A stretch of DNA of 64,000 bases from Macrosoma leucophasiata (lineage: Eukaryota; Arthropoda; Insecta; Lepidoptera; Hedylidae): positions 8,122,001 to 8,186,000 of the forward strand of contig JAWQUS010000017.1 in the NCBI GenBank assembly GCA_036365455.1, written 5' to 3'. Every line of letters starts with the position of its first letter. Within the stretch, counting starts at the first letter, position 1. Below the pieces are notes generated by a model. It was not told the origin of the DNA. It worked only from the letters and a program-made list of their open reading frames with translations, and made no database searches. Both the position numbers and the translations under genes were made by a program. Shown here in pieces: positions 1 to 12,240 of this stretch.

Positions 1-2444
1 AGCGACACTATTTTTATTTGTTTGCCATTGTAAATTTATAACAGTTTACAACGTTTAGTTTGTTGTTTTATTGCTTTGTTAGCTTTGGATTAATTGCAAG
101 TGCTATTTGTTCACTCAGGGATAATTCTGTATACGTTAATGGTGTGACTAGTGCCGTTTATGGAGATTTATACCGAACCCGCTTTCTGGCTGCGGGATGA
201 AATATATATACATTAACTACATCTCGAATTCATAATTCAATCCTATGTAGTTTAATCTATGCCATTATTCTACCAAAACAGTGATAAGGATGTCAAAGTT
301 TAAGCTGAAATGTTTTTAGAAGGAAATTCTTTAACTCGGCATTCGATATCTGTTTCAAATAAAGACAGAAACGGCAAAATCCTTGATTTCCAGTAACTTG
401 CTAGAGGTTGTAGTGTTCAGCGCTCCGGTTATGATGCTCATGTTTGTTATAATTTGGAAAAAGGTAAAACTTAGATCCCATCAACAACGCTTCAATATTG
501 AGAGCTCAACGTCTGTAAAAATGTGTAAATAAACATGTTCACTTGTCAGTAATGTGAACCGTAGATATGAAAGTCTACAATATTTAATAACTTAATTGAA
601 ATGTAACATTATTTCATTCAATACTATTTTAGTTTGTTTCGTCACATCACGACGTAGGTACCTATTTATTTCGTTCCATTTTGTGGCGCAATCAACGCGG
701 CGACAAAACTCGTGCATTGTAATGAGAATAGTAACAAGTACCTATCAACATAGTAAACTTTTGAAATTTGTAATAAAGAACATGCATAGTCAACTAGTTT
801 TTATCTCTCATTCCCGTAGTCTAGGACATAGACTACTATTGTTATTATTTATTCATAAAAGAACTCATTATGTCTTCAGCCCAAACATTGCTTAGACAAA
901 TATGTTATGTCACGATTTGATAAGTACTTAAACCCGGCACCACAAAATCAATTAAAAATAAATGACTGACCTCCAATTCCACAGTATCAATACGAATGTC
1001 ATCTGCAAAGAACAAAATAGTCGCAATTGTTCACTAGATAATAATAAAGTTAGTAATTAATTAAATTGATTGATCACAAATTACTAATTTGAACGCTCGC
1101 GGTTATGGTCGGTGTAACGGCCACGGTCTACCAATGTCATGAATATTTACTTCATTCTATTTTAATTATTTTATTGCTTATTTCATCGTTCAATATTAAG
1201 CTATAGTAAAAACACACTATAAAAAAAAATTCTAAGTAACTGTCTTTGTTCGGTCTTATTATTTCATAAACAAACTGCTAAAACAAACCATTTTATACAA
1301 ACTGAATACCTACTTTAATAAAATAACTGGATATTTCTATAAAGTTGTGCCGTCATTCTCACTAAAAAGCTGACAAAAAATGAAGAATGTTTTAGGTATC
1401 GTAACAAAAGCTGTTATAAAAATACTTATAAGTACTTACTTGAATTCACGGTATTTGAACAAAAATGATCTCGCACAAAAACAAAATATTCTAAAACGTA
1501 TGATAGGATTACCTGAATATAACAACATTTCGCTTTGATCATTCCGTCTTACAACCGTAACCTGGCGGTATGCGCTAACATTCCCAATTAGCTTAATCCC
1601 CATATATCAGCTTTACTCTTACATCTCTAATTATTCGTATAATCCCAACACATGCCTTAATAAACTATGAAATACGGAATTACATCGAATATATTTCGTC
1701 ACTTTGTGCTTTGTACAGCCCAGTAACATTGCGATATAAGAAAGTAATAAATACAATTTCAATCCCTTTCAATATGCAGGTGACAGCGTATGCAAATGAG
1801 TGGATATAAATTATTGAAGTTACACTTTACCAGTCAGCTTTAATGAAGATGATTTATATGATAAAATAACGGGATAATATTTCTTCATATACATAGTACA
1901 TGATACAGATCGAAAATGAAATGTAACATAAACTTTACGTTCAGTTATTTGAATTATAAGAAACACATTTTAATTATGAATATATTTAAAATACATATTT
2001 TATGGCCGTAATGGCGCCTTAACGTTTCTTTTCACGTGGATTTAAATATAGGTACATGTTGTAGCATGTAATATAATGAACGCATAATAATCTTGAACGT
2101 ATCATAAAAATGACACTACAGTTTTATCAGTTCTTATTTCACTATTACCCATTAACGAGCTAATTACAAATATTTAAAAGAAAATAAAAAGACAAATTCA
2201 ACGTAGTCTGATGAGAATCGACTTCTTTCTGAACAAAATTAGTTTATATACATATTTTGGAAAATACATATTTGTTTACTTGTCTCATAAACTGCCTACC
2301 TTGTTTTCGTTGTAACTTACTTTACACATACGAGTAGGTATCATTCATTTTGCGAAAATTCTTTGATACGTAGTGCTCTACGCAAGCCGTTTATAAAATT
2401 AGGTAAAGCGGACATAGTTTTTATTGCCTCTTAAATATAAATTG
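1..2444. other. AT-rich stretch, nothing recognised
   Basis: No frame above 100 codons, no family repeat and no terminal inverted repeats seen. It could be intron or intergenic. Confidence 0.5.
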
Positions 2445-2640
2445 CTTATAGCCACGACTTCGTTCACGAATAATGCCCGTCTCGTGGAAATTCCCAGAAA
2501 TACTCTTGGTGCTCCTTTGCACTCCTCAAGGAACCTACGTGTGTAATTTCAATATTCTACGACCAGTAGTTTTGGTTTTACGTTCTCTATCAGTCACTCA
2601 ATAGAATTAATATTAGATAACTACTTTCAGGGTGTGAGTA
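2445..2640 (-). repeat. Possible diverged Helitron-like repeat
   Basis: GCCACGACTTCGTTCACG at 2451 resembles the complement of the GC-rich 3' stem of Helitron-like repeats here. The remainder has no match in the window. Confidence 0.25.
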
Positions 2641-3399
2641 TGTAATAATGTACCTACTCACTTTTACCTATATTTTAAGGCAAAAATCTCAATAATATTG
2701 TCATCAAAATTGCAATGAACACGAAATGTAATCAAAAACTATACAGTGGGTACGTATCCTTTGAGAGTTACGTGGTTCTATCTGGAACATCGGATAGATC
2801 GTAAGTGTCAATCATGAAACGTTGTAGCGTCTGCAATGATATCGGTGTCGGTCGCTCGGTCATCCACGAATGTAGGACGGAACACTCCTTCACTTGACGA
2901 GCGAAGGGTCGTCGGGTCGGAGCTTTCATTCCGCACTTCTCTTATAGGGCTGGTAAGAATGATAAATGTCACTTTGACGTGTTTTGAAATGTCTAAATAC
3001 TGTTGTTAATTTGGAATAACAGAATCAGTGTAGAATCAATCTTCAAACAACAGATGTTGGCAGAATAACCCAAAAGATGGTTGTTGCCATTCCTTCAAAT
3101 AAAAGAAATAAAGAAAAACAGAATTATAAATATTCGCCGATATTTTTTGCATTTTAAATATTTTCAATTAAATTTTTTAAAAATAATTCAAAAGCAATTA
3201 AATTCAAAATGTTTCATTACAGCTCTCCGTGTGAAAATGTTGTTTGTTTGTGAATGCTATCTGCTTATATGGATTAATAGAATTATTTTTCAGTCTCATA
3301 CATTTTTTGCTGAACTGCGTTTTGGCCCCGGGGTTCGACATCCAAGTCGGAAGGTACCTACTAATAGAATTTTCTCATTTTTCGGAAGTTTCCCAGAAC
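2641..3399. other. Non-coding stretch with a local GC-rich island
   Basis: Mostly AT-rich, but 2815-2955 is clearly richer in CG and unmatched elsewhere (GGTGTCGGTCGCTCGGTCAT, GGGTCGTCGGGTCGGAGC). It might be a promoter or untranslated exon; no supporting splice or start signal is clear. Confidence 0.3.
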
Positions 3400-3500
3400 A
3401 AGACGTAACTAGCGAATCGTGTGTGTTAATTGTTTGAACGTATGAATTTACCTCTGCCCACCCCTTCGGATAATACAGGTGTGAAATTACAAACAAACTT
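3400..3500 (+). repeat. Repeat with ACCTCTGCCCACCCCTTCGG (diverged copy)
   Basis: Matches 30234-30340 in order (GCGAATCGTG, AATTTACCTCTGCC, CCCCTTCGG, TACAGGTGTGA). Confidence 0.5.
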
Positions 3501-3607
3501 CACACGAATTATCAATATGACATAACAAAATACATTCAATATTCACCGCAATTTTAATACAAATTTGTGTTCCAATACTTCGAGAGGAAAATAAGAAAAA
3601 GCTTACT

Positions 3608-3751
3608 CCCTTATTCATAAACGTATTTTAACTAATGTGTTGCTAATCTTTCCTTTGTCTTTTTCTATCCTGCACATTTAACAATGCAACTGACAAAGAC
3701 AAAACATTTTAAAGCTAGAACGTATCTAATGTACGTTTATGAATAAGGGGG
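3608..3751. mobile_element. Short MITE with CCCTTATTCATAAACGTA ends
   Basis: A 144-bp unit whose ends are inverted copies of CCCTTATTCATAAACGTA. A second copy lies at 61860-62006 with the same ends and internal blocks rich in AAAGACAAA. No coding capacity. Confidence 0.7.
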
Positions 3752-4346
3752 TTAATCTACACTCTACATATTGGTCCGCATACCAAGTCGCTACGCAAAA
3801 CAAGTCTGTAATATTTGTACCGGAAATTATGCGCAGTAGAGTGTGTGAGATTATCAATAATGCAAAAAAAGGTTTCGTTCTCAAAGGGTTCCATTGCTCG
3901 ACAGCCCTACTAAGTCTAAGCTTTGGTTACATAATCGTCACCGCCGCGGGGCATTGGGACTTAACTTCAACTTGACATGCCCTATTTTTGTGGGAATTTG
4001 ACATCGTTGCCGCTTTGACGTAAGAGAAAAAAAATCATAGGAACATCCAATTGTGCGAATTTGGATGACAAGCCGTGAATTGTGGATGGAATGATGATAT
4101 TCGTGACGTTCAGGGTTTATATTGAATGAGCTATGTTATAAAACAAAGGAGTATTCATGAAAATTATTAAATTATGGAAACATGTGACATCGTGACGAGT
4201 TCCAGTCCAGTCAGTATACAGTTAATGGGTACTAAATGGACATTTACCATGCGGAATATCATTTAGGAGAATGAACTATCTATTTGTATAATAATACCTA
4301 CACTAGCTAATGTCCGAACTTTCTTCAGGCGTGTTTTTTTATACTA

Positions 4347-4631
4347 TTTTTTTATGTAACGAACGTGGCAAACAAGCATACAGTTCACAATGATGTTAAG
4401 TGATGACTTCAGTCTATAGACATCTACCTCCACAAAAACCAGAAGTCAAAATGCAGATGTGTTGCCACCCCTACGACCTTGATTTTTATGTCTCTGTGAG
4501 AGTTATTACAGGCCATACACTACCATCTAACCGGAACACGATAGTGCTGAATAATACCATTTGGCGGCAGGTAGATTAGGTAATGCGATGGTGCCTACGC
4601 CCCGGAGTCCATTCACTGCAAGTCTACCAAT
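4347..4631 (-). repeat. SINE-like 285-bp family copy
   Basis: Full-length but diverged; T run at 4347-4353 is the inverted A tail. Confidence 0.68.
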
Positions 4632-4944
4632 AAAAAATAGTGTTCAGTAAAAATAATGTTCGAACTCGTTTTAAACATGTTTTTTATCCTTTTACGAAAT
4701 ACAGTATAATCTGTTGTCTTAATCGAACGTAATGTGAAGCATTCATTGTGAATATAAACTACATAATATATGTCCCACAAAGGACACATATAGGATGTAG
4801 GTATAGGTAACGTTCATATAGATAGATGGATGGACAAAACCATTCAGTTTCGATCTATTCAATACATTTTCGTCAATGTCAAAGGAACCCAGAAGATAGA
4901 ACAAGATATTTAAAAAAAAATGTAATGCTTTTAAAAGTTCATAG

Positions 4945-5300
4945 ACTACGAGAAGCTCTTATAGTTTCGCCATGTCCGTCCGTTCGTCCGTCTATCTGCA
5001 GCTTAGTGCAGAGACTATTAGAACTAGAAAGCTATATTTTGGCATGAGTATACAATATACATATAAGTTACCTAAGTGGTAATAGAAAACTTTTAAAAAT
5101 CACCTCCCTTACAAGTTAAGTGGGGAAGTCATTTTATTTTTCGTGCTACGCATTGTTTGGGTTGTTATTGGACCGGTTTTTGAAAACATTTGTAGGTATT
5201 AGAAAAAACATTCCTTATTATAGTTTTTGGAATATTAAGCTTTAAAGTGTCAATTTTTCTTGGAGTCAAGTGTGTATTCCCCTCTTCCCACCCTAACAGA
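4945..5300 (+). repeat. Repeat opening with ATAGTTTCGCCATGTCCGTC
   Basis: The GTCC-rich run, CAGCTTAGTGCAGAGACTAT and, farther on, TTAAGCTTTAAAGTGTCAAT match 20985-21175 and 36825-37045. A GTCC/GTCT-rich tract is embedded. Confidence 0.55.
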
Positions 5301-5794
5301 TAAATAGACGTATTTGGACGTCTGAAAAACATCATGGTATGTGATCATAGTGTACATAACGATTTTAAAGGGACAACTATCACAGCTAAGTAGGCTTAAC
5401 AAGTTTACGAGTAATAATTTTTGAACAAAATTGGTAGGTAGGTAATATAATTGCGGCTTCGGCCGACAGACTTCAAGGACTACGACACAAACTCATAAGA
5501 ACACTCGCGTTTGTGTATTCGATACTCTCAAGTGGCAACTCCGCAAACTTTGAGAAACATGCGACCGCTTGTGAAATATACGATAAGATTATCACAAGCC
5601 GTGGTACAATGTCAGCTACTTAATGTCAGTCGCAGATATCGTAGTAGCTGTTTGATCTTAGTTGGTTCTGTGACAATGTCAGGGTTTGGGAGTTTCTTGA
5701 TTATCTTGAAATGTCTTGAATTAAACCCGCGCTTGTTTCTTATTTATAAGATATGCGGAACACCCTGCACTGCGCCCCGTCGCGTAGCAGCATT

Positions 5795-6315
5795 TGAAGG
5801 AATTACCGTATTGGTTATCGTTTTAACGACAGTTATAATATTGCAATCGGTTTTTATACAAAGCTTTTTTTTACGTAAACTAGTCGTCAATTCATATTTT
5901 TCAAGTAATATGGTGTTGAACCACGAATAAATCGAATACTGAAAAATAATTGGCGGTCTTTCATCGTGTTCTTTTATATGTTCGCTATAAGTATATAAAA
6001 TTAGTTAAAAATAATTTTTAAAAAATCACCGCAAAGTCCTATCAGCTCTATTTGTTTTCTCTCCGGAAGGAAAAATGAAAAATGTTGCACATTACAATGC
6101 ATTTAAATAATTATTAAAATCTTGGTCTTCAGATAGCATTGACGGCAAAAAAATGTGGTACGAAGTACGCCAAGTCAGCTGGTAAAATAATATAACTACT
6201 GATATTTTAAGTATACGATTTCAATATTTAAAAAAAATAAAAAAATGCTTGATTATAAACCGATTGCAATATTATAACTGTCGTTTAAACGATAAACAAA
6301 ACGGTAATTCCTTCA
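5795..6315. mobile_element. Element with about 60-bp terminal inverted repeats
   Basis: The segment at 5795-5855 recurs inverted at 6256-6315 with few mismatches; both contain ACAGTTATAATATTGCAATC. About 400 AT-rich bases lie between. No clear target duplication was found, so the superfamily is undetermined. The open frame crossing the left arm from 5511 is not supported as a gene. Confidence 0.6.
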
Positions 6316-6869
6316 CAATTTCGGGTAGACTAACCCAATCGGGTATGTCCCATGAGCTCAGGCTAAATGCCTTTATTCCAATCTGAATGTCACCGCTCTA
6401 TAATTTATGAGGCCGGGAGCTTAGCGTCCCTGTTTATGGCTATGAGTTATCGTCCCATCGAACGCCCTCTATAAGTCGGATTGGGTATTCACCAATATTA
6501 ATACAATCGGTCGCTAAAGTTTATATCGAGGCATGCTTGCGCATTGTTTGCAACGTCGGTTTACATTCCCAACATATTTCCCAGCATTATGTTCAAACAG
6601 TTCAAAGGTTTAATGTAAAAATGTACTTATTTACAAAAATTTTGGTATTTTCGTAAGAAACATATTTTTATTACTTGGTTTTACATACTCGTTCCTCTTA
6701 TCTGTGACATAGAAATCTTTAATATCGGTATGGTCCACTTGACTCCATACACGAGGATCCCTATACAGTACCCAGGATTAACAGATAGGTTAGAGCAGTG
6801 GTTCTCTATGTGTTCCGTGCAGCTCTGGCGCTACAATCGAGGAAATAACGTGGCCCATTAAATATTTAT

Positions 6870-7103
6870 TTTGTTCTGTTTATAAATAAATAAATAAAAA
6901 ACGAAATTCATTTAATTCAGGATATTTCCACCCATATTCAAATTAAAATTACAATACTGTTAACATAAAAATTCAAATAAAAATCATAAAGTCAGTTAGA
7001 TGTCAATATTAAATAAAAATCAAAACAAAATAAAAAAAAAAAAAATTACTCAAAAGTCAATTAAATCAACAATGATGAAAAAGATAATAATTATACATAT
7101 ATA

Positions 7104-7138
<35 letters not shown>

Positions 7139-7323
7139 TTATTTTATATTTATATAATAAATAAAAAATCATAATAATTACAAATTAAATAAGTTTAGAT
7201 CAATACTAAAATTACATCAAACATTAAATTAAATCAATATTATAACAAGAAATTAATTAAATTACACGTCTCTAAATTTACACAATTATCTATTTTACAA
7301 TTTTATTACACACATATTTTGTT
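6870..7323 (-). repeat. A-rich tail region of the non-LTR fragment with an AT microsatellite
   Basis: Downstream (minus sense) of the retrotransposon stop lies about 450 bases of almost pure A and T, including an uninterrupted AT run at about 7107-7134. Short AAAT- and ATTAA-like units recur. It may combine the element's 3' tail with simple-repeat expansion. Confidence 0.55.
7107..7134. repeat. AT dinucleotide microsatellite
   Basis: About 14 uninterrupted AT units within an A+T-only region. Confidence 0.9.
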
Positions 7324-8445
7324 CAGACTCTACTGGATTTATTGCAATGTCTATCACAGCAATGCTGTATATAGGGACTGTCCAATCGCTCAGCGATCAT
7401 CGAAAGAGCAGAATTAGGGCTGGCCCGCACTCTACGCACCAAGGAAATGGATCTTTTTCGCATGGTCGCATAAAACAATCAGTGTGGGCTTCCGCGAACA
7501 TGCCTGAGGCGCTACAGAACCAACACTGCTCTGAACGTATTGTTATACTGGACGCGGAGGGCACTGTAGCTGGCCTGCTTATAATTAGCCCACAGACTGC
7601 AGGTGTATAGTGATGTGCAGTATGCTCGAAAAACTGATTATCGTGCAGTGCTATGTATTTGTCTAACTGAGTATTAAGCAAACCGTCAAATATTTTTGCT
7701 ACTATTGTAGCCAAAGAGATTGGGCTATAGTTATTTTTATCGCTAAGGTCACCAGTTTTATTTTTTGCAATTGGTACTACTACAGTTTTCATGAGATCTG
7801 TTGGTAGGTGTGAGTGGCACACGCACAGTGAGTAGAACATTGGCAATACTCTAGATGCATGGGGGCCAGCGTTTTTTATATGTTCAATACTCAAGTCATC
7901 GTGACCTGGAGACTTGCCTTTAGTCATTTGGTTAATTATAGTTGCCAAATCTTTGGCACAAAATTTCACAAGTTCAATTTTATTCGGCATCACAACGCTA
8001 GCCTCGCTTGGTGGCCCAAAAGGAAAAGCCACAGAAAAATGATCTTTAAAAATATCCGCAATGTCCTTATGGTCACTCACGCCGTCGACGCTCACAGGAA
8101 GACCAGGTTTTACTGTAGACTTTTAGTGTTGCGCCAAAAACCACTAAAGTTGCCTTTCATGTGTTGTTCAGCCATTGAATCCATTTTTATTTGTTCCTGG
8201 TTGTCCTGACACCAATTTAATCTAGATTTAAAAACCTTTCTGCTTAAGTACAAGTCATTATAGATCCAACCAGACTTTGGCTTTCCACACAGTGCCCACT
8301 CCATAAATTTCTCCCTGGACTTTCGGTGAGCCTCACCGACGTGCCTGTTCCATCCCATCACTCGCGAACCCCTCCTATCCGATTTCGTGCCCCCTCGACC
8401 CACCACAGCAGCGTCACGAAAGGCAGTGACAATGTCAGAGTACAT
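7324..8445 (-). pseudogene. Non-LTR retrotransposon RT, frameshifted and internally deleted
   Basis: Two minus-strand frames belong to one ORF2: 8445-8110 is a pre-RT region (GWNRHVGEAHRKSREKF) and 8095 onward gives early RT motifs (KGKSPGHDDLSIEHIKNAG, VVVPIAKNKTG, YSPISLATIVAKIFD). They are joined by a one-base frameshift near 8108. Soon after LHDNQF, where FRPG and the catalytic YADD block should follow, the sequence jumps to a C-terminal segment (EQCWFC) that ends, in another frame, at a TGA at 7326-7324. The catalytic core is therefore deleted. CR1- or Jockey-like by its early RT blocks. Confidence 0.8.
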
Positions 8446-8519
8446 CTTGTCAAGATATATATAGTTTATAGCACTAATTGTTGTTATAGCGGCGACTGAA
8501 ATACATGATCTGTGAAAAT

Positions 8520-8650
8520 TTAAACGATCATGGATTTCATATCATTCAGCTAACATGGTTCATGATCAGCCTGGCGACAGACAGACAGACAGACGGATGG
8601 CGGAGTCTTCCAGTTTTTACCATTTGTATATGAACCCCAAAAAGTATTTC
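8520..8650 (+). repeat. GACA-repeat-containing dispersed repeat
   Basis: TTCATGATCAGCCTGGCGAC, then about four GACA units and GGATGGCGGAGTCTT. The same order (ATGAG, GCCTGGTGACA, GAC units) follows the palindrome at 9678-9721. Confidence 0.5.
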
Positions 8651-9023
8651 CATATTACAAATACGGTCAAAGAGCAGAGCAAGAGAGAATAACGTGGCAT
8701 ATGAAAACCATATAAAAAATTTAATATCTACCTACATTATGAGCAACTTTTTTGTCGACTGTACGAGTTAATGACGCGAAACCCGCCTAACGACTCCCTT
8801 ATTGACTTTAAAACGCTTAATTTGAAATTAGAACTCGTCGTTTTTATAACTTAACATTTTGCCGTTATGTTTTGTTTTACACAGATTATTGTTCAGATGT
8901 CCATCAAATTAAAAAAGGTTCCACCAACTGATGAATATTTGATTTTTTTATTGTTACATGATTGGCGTAACGTGAACGGAATTAATTGATGTAAACCAAT
9001 CTTATCTTATCTTATTTATTCAT

Positions 9024-9270
9024 AACTTCAGCCGACAGAAATCCACGGCTGGACAAAAGCCTCCGCCATATATGCTCACAATAGTGTGGTGCGTTATTAG
9101 GCGGATTATATTTGCTGGATTGGACAATGGCGGATTGGCGATCGCAGCTACTGCTGCCCCCTATTCGAATGGTTTGACTGTCATTTTAATATTGTTGTTC
9201 GATTGGCTTTATTTGTGGAAAAACTGTCCTCCACGAGTGAACAGTGCGGCCGTCATGTCCTGACGCCAAA
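9024..9270 (+). repeat. Dispersed repeat of the GTCCACTGCTGG type
   Basis: TTCAGCCGACAGAAATCCAC, GGCGGATTGGCGATCGCAGC and the terminal GTCATGTCCTGACGCC align to 17203-18095 and others. Non-coding here. Confidence 0.6.
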
Positions 9271-9677
9271 AAATTTATGAATTAACTGAATTCAATTTCG
9301 TATTTTTACTGAATTATAGTTTTACACCTATATTTTCAGAATAAAGAACATATTTGTTGTATGGGAACATCCCATAAAATATGTATTTAATTCTGTTCTT
9401 AGTAAGTATTTTTTGTTCTAACAAGATGGACGGACCAAATAAAATATCCGACGTCTTCCAAATTTCTACACGGTCGTTAGAGACGCGCTGGATAGAAACC
9501 AGTGGAAACAGATCATCCGATTCAGATGCAACCGATATGCTGACCATGATCCGCAATTCCTCAGACATGAGGGACCGACCACAGAGAAAGAGTTTTTGTT
9601 GTTATGGACAGACAACAGAAATACAGAAATAGGTACATCATTTGTGTGAACATAATTTGATTGACATTTCAACTCTC

Positions 9678-9790
9678 CTATATCTCATGAACCGTGATAG
9701 CTCACGGTTCATGAGATATAGCCTGGTGACAAACGGGCAGACAAACGGACGAACGTACAGACAAACAGACGGACACTACAGGTCGATTGT
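9678..9790 (+). repeat. 20-bp-arm palindrome leading into a GACA-type repeat
   Basis: 9678-9697 and 9702-9721 are perfect complements around TAGC, followed by GGTGACAAACGGGCAGACAA and degenerate GACA/GAAC units. The right arm belongs to the repeat; the left is an exact inverted addition. Confidence 0.7.
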
Positions 9791-10242
9791 AAAACTAAGA
9801 TAAAACCATTTTGCTGCGGAAAACCAAACATTACAATTTCACCACGTATATTTGTAAGTACACTAATCCATATAGCACAATATTTACACACACAGAGAAT
9901 AAACAAACAAATGCCAGCAAAAGACAAATAAATATAATTCGATAGAACTGAAAACCCCTAATTTGAATTTGCAATTACCGCAATCAGAATTAGTTACTTA
10001 ACAGAGTATTTAATTAAAACGTTTATCACAATTAGGTCGTGTTAATGTTGTAGTAGGTACAATTCTGATGTCAATTGTGCGAATGTTGAACTAAAATCAT
10101 GACGGCATTAATTTAAATGTTCAATTGCTACATTTTTAAACACAGTTTTGGAATATGCTTTGAAATTTAAATACAAAAATTTATCTGTCGTCTAATAGTA
10201 GAGTTCACCACTAACGAGCTCCGGTACCTACTTGGCCATGGG

Positions 10243-10575
10243 CCTCATAAGAAAGCTCAAGGTCACGCAGAGAACAATAAAAATAGTTATGCTCAAAGTA
10301 TCCCGGCGAGATAGAATCAGAAATGAGGAAATCTGCATGAGAATCAAAGTACCGATACAGGTCACCGTATAGCGAAACTCAAGTGGCAGTGGTCAGGACA
10401 CATAGCTAGAAGAACTGACGGCCGTTGGGACAAAAGAGTTCTCGAATGGCGACCGCGTACCGGAAGACGAAGTGCAGGCAGGCTCCCCACGAGGCGGGCC
10501 GACGACCTGCTGAAGGTAGCGGGCCATCACTGGATAGGGACAGCCCAGGCACGAGCACTTTATGAAATGGTCGCA
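10243..10575 (+). pseudogene. RTE-like non-LTR retrotransposon, C-terminal coding fragment
   Basis: Plus-strand translation gives KLKVTQRT, RRDRIRNEEI, then after a one-base frameshift near 10355, AKLKWQWSGHIARRTDGRW, VLEWRPRTGRRSAGR and RADDLLKVAGHHW. This RRTDGRW-to-WRPRTGRR segment is a familiar C-terminal block of RTE-type ORFs from insects. Only about 110 codons remain. The catalytic RT part is absent. Confidence 0.75.
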
Positions 10576-10856
10576 TTTCATGAAATGTTCGAACATATCA
10601 TGATATGCGCTACGATAGGGCAACGACATCTACACTCTCGAATTCGGCCATTGGTGTTTCAAATACAGAATTTTATGTGTAACACGCTTCATACACTCTA
10701 CTGAACCCTACACAGTACTCATGAATGGTCCAACACACAACGAGGATTTTTTTTCGATAAAGTTTTTCTATAAAGTTGTGTTGTAATTATCGAAACCAGG
10801 AAAAACTGGCATTGTTACAATACTACAACAAATGTAGTCTAAGTCATTATTTTAAA

Positions 10857-10955
10857 GTGGTGTAACAGCTCCAGCGAAGGAGCTTGAGGACGTTAGCATA
10901 CCGCATTAGCCGGTGTTCTGGTCAGGTGGTAATGTACGGCCCCGTATATTCCAGC
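10857..10955 (+). repeat. SINE-like family, 5' part with internal deletion
   Basis: Begins GTGGTGTAACAGCTCCAGCG and stops after TGTACGGCCCCGTA; about 35 internal bases are missing. Confidence 0.6.
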
Positions 10956-11589
10956 TACGCATCAACGACATAATCTTTCTCCTTCGTATAAATGTTTATA
11001 GGCTGCAGAATTATCTTACCATCGATGTAAATGAAAAAAATGTGTTATTGTTGGCCTCTTAATGAAATAAAATATGCTTATGCCCTTGTATAATGCTGCC
11101 TATGTCCTTGTACTCGTCCATACCATGAAACTGCCAACATGATCTAGACCATAATAAGTCATAACAACAAAACTGAATTACACAACGTATGGGACCATCC
11201 GCTCGCCGCACCACAATAATATTTCACATAAAAACCAAGTCCAAGAGAGAGATATTCTCGGTCACGATTTTTCGGATGTACGACCATATTTTATTGAGGA
11301 CTCGCATTTCGTACGTTATATTTTTACTGATAATTCCACACAGATACGATCTTTCCATTGATTCCATTTTGTATTTTTTGAGAAGTCACGCGAGATCAAG
11401 TATGTTTACATTTTGAGAATTATAATTTTTGCATAGTCGGAGTCACGCTTCCGTGATAATGTTTTGGCATGAATTAGGTTAATTTTACTGTCAAAACCAT
11501 CGACGACACAACGCAGATATGGTCAAAACTATTACTTATCTAGTCAAAAGTATTTGCCTTTAAGTTTGGGATGAGTTTTGATGCATATT

Positions 11590-11762
11590 GTATGGCCCCG
11601 TAATAACAATCACAGAGACATAAGAGCTAAGATATCAGAGATGGCAACGCATCTGCATTTGACCTCTGGTTTTTGTGTAGAGGTCTATAGGCTGTAGTCA
11701 TCACATAACATCCATAGGAACTGCAAGTTTGTTTGACACCTTCGTAACTTAACTTAAAAAAA
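11590..11762 (+). repeat. SINE-like family, 3' part
   Basis: Starts within the body at GTATGGCCCCGTAATAACAA and ends in an A tail. Diverged. Confidence 0.6.
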
Positions 11763-12240
11763 CGTAAGAAGACACTTAAGCTAATCGTTTTTAAGAATAA
11801 TCCGGTGATTCGGGATTTTTCTGTTGCCGAGATATGGATTTATTTTAATGAGTGTGTTTGCTGAGAGTGAATATAGCTCACAAAAACCCGTGAACATAAG
11901 TACCAAGTAGGTTATAGTCTTCATATTAATATTTCAAATAGTTCCCAATGTAAAATGAAAACTAAACACAGCCAAGCTTTGAATTAGGAACGCGCTGACC
12001 GACAATCCGGGCGACCACTCGAAAGCGTTCATAATTTAACAGAATCCATGGCTTTCGGAAATAGCCCTTTGCCTATTTAACAAAACATGATATTTCCTTT
12101 TGTAAATTATATATTTAACAACATCGGAATTGTAACAATAAAACGATTTTATAAATTTGTAAGTTTTTGGAGACTCAGTCCTAAAGAAACGATTTGAGTT
12201 ATAAGGCCCGGTACGGATACTTTATGAGGAATAATTTTAA

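Noticed and set aside
5511..5930. 139-codon plus-strand frame with hydrophobic segments
   Set aside because: It runs into the inverted arm of the TIR element and shows no family motif or start/splice support.
10393..10629. 78-codon minus-strand frame
   Set aside because: It is antisense to the RTE-like C-terminal block, whose protein motifs are on the plus strand.
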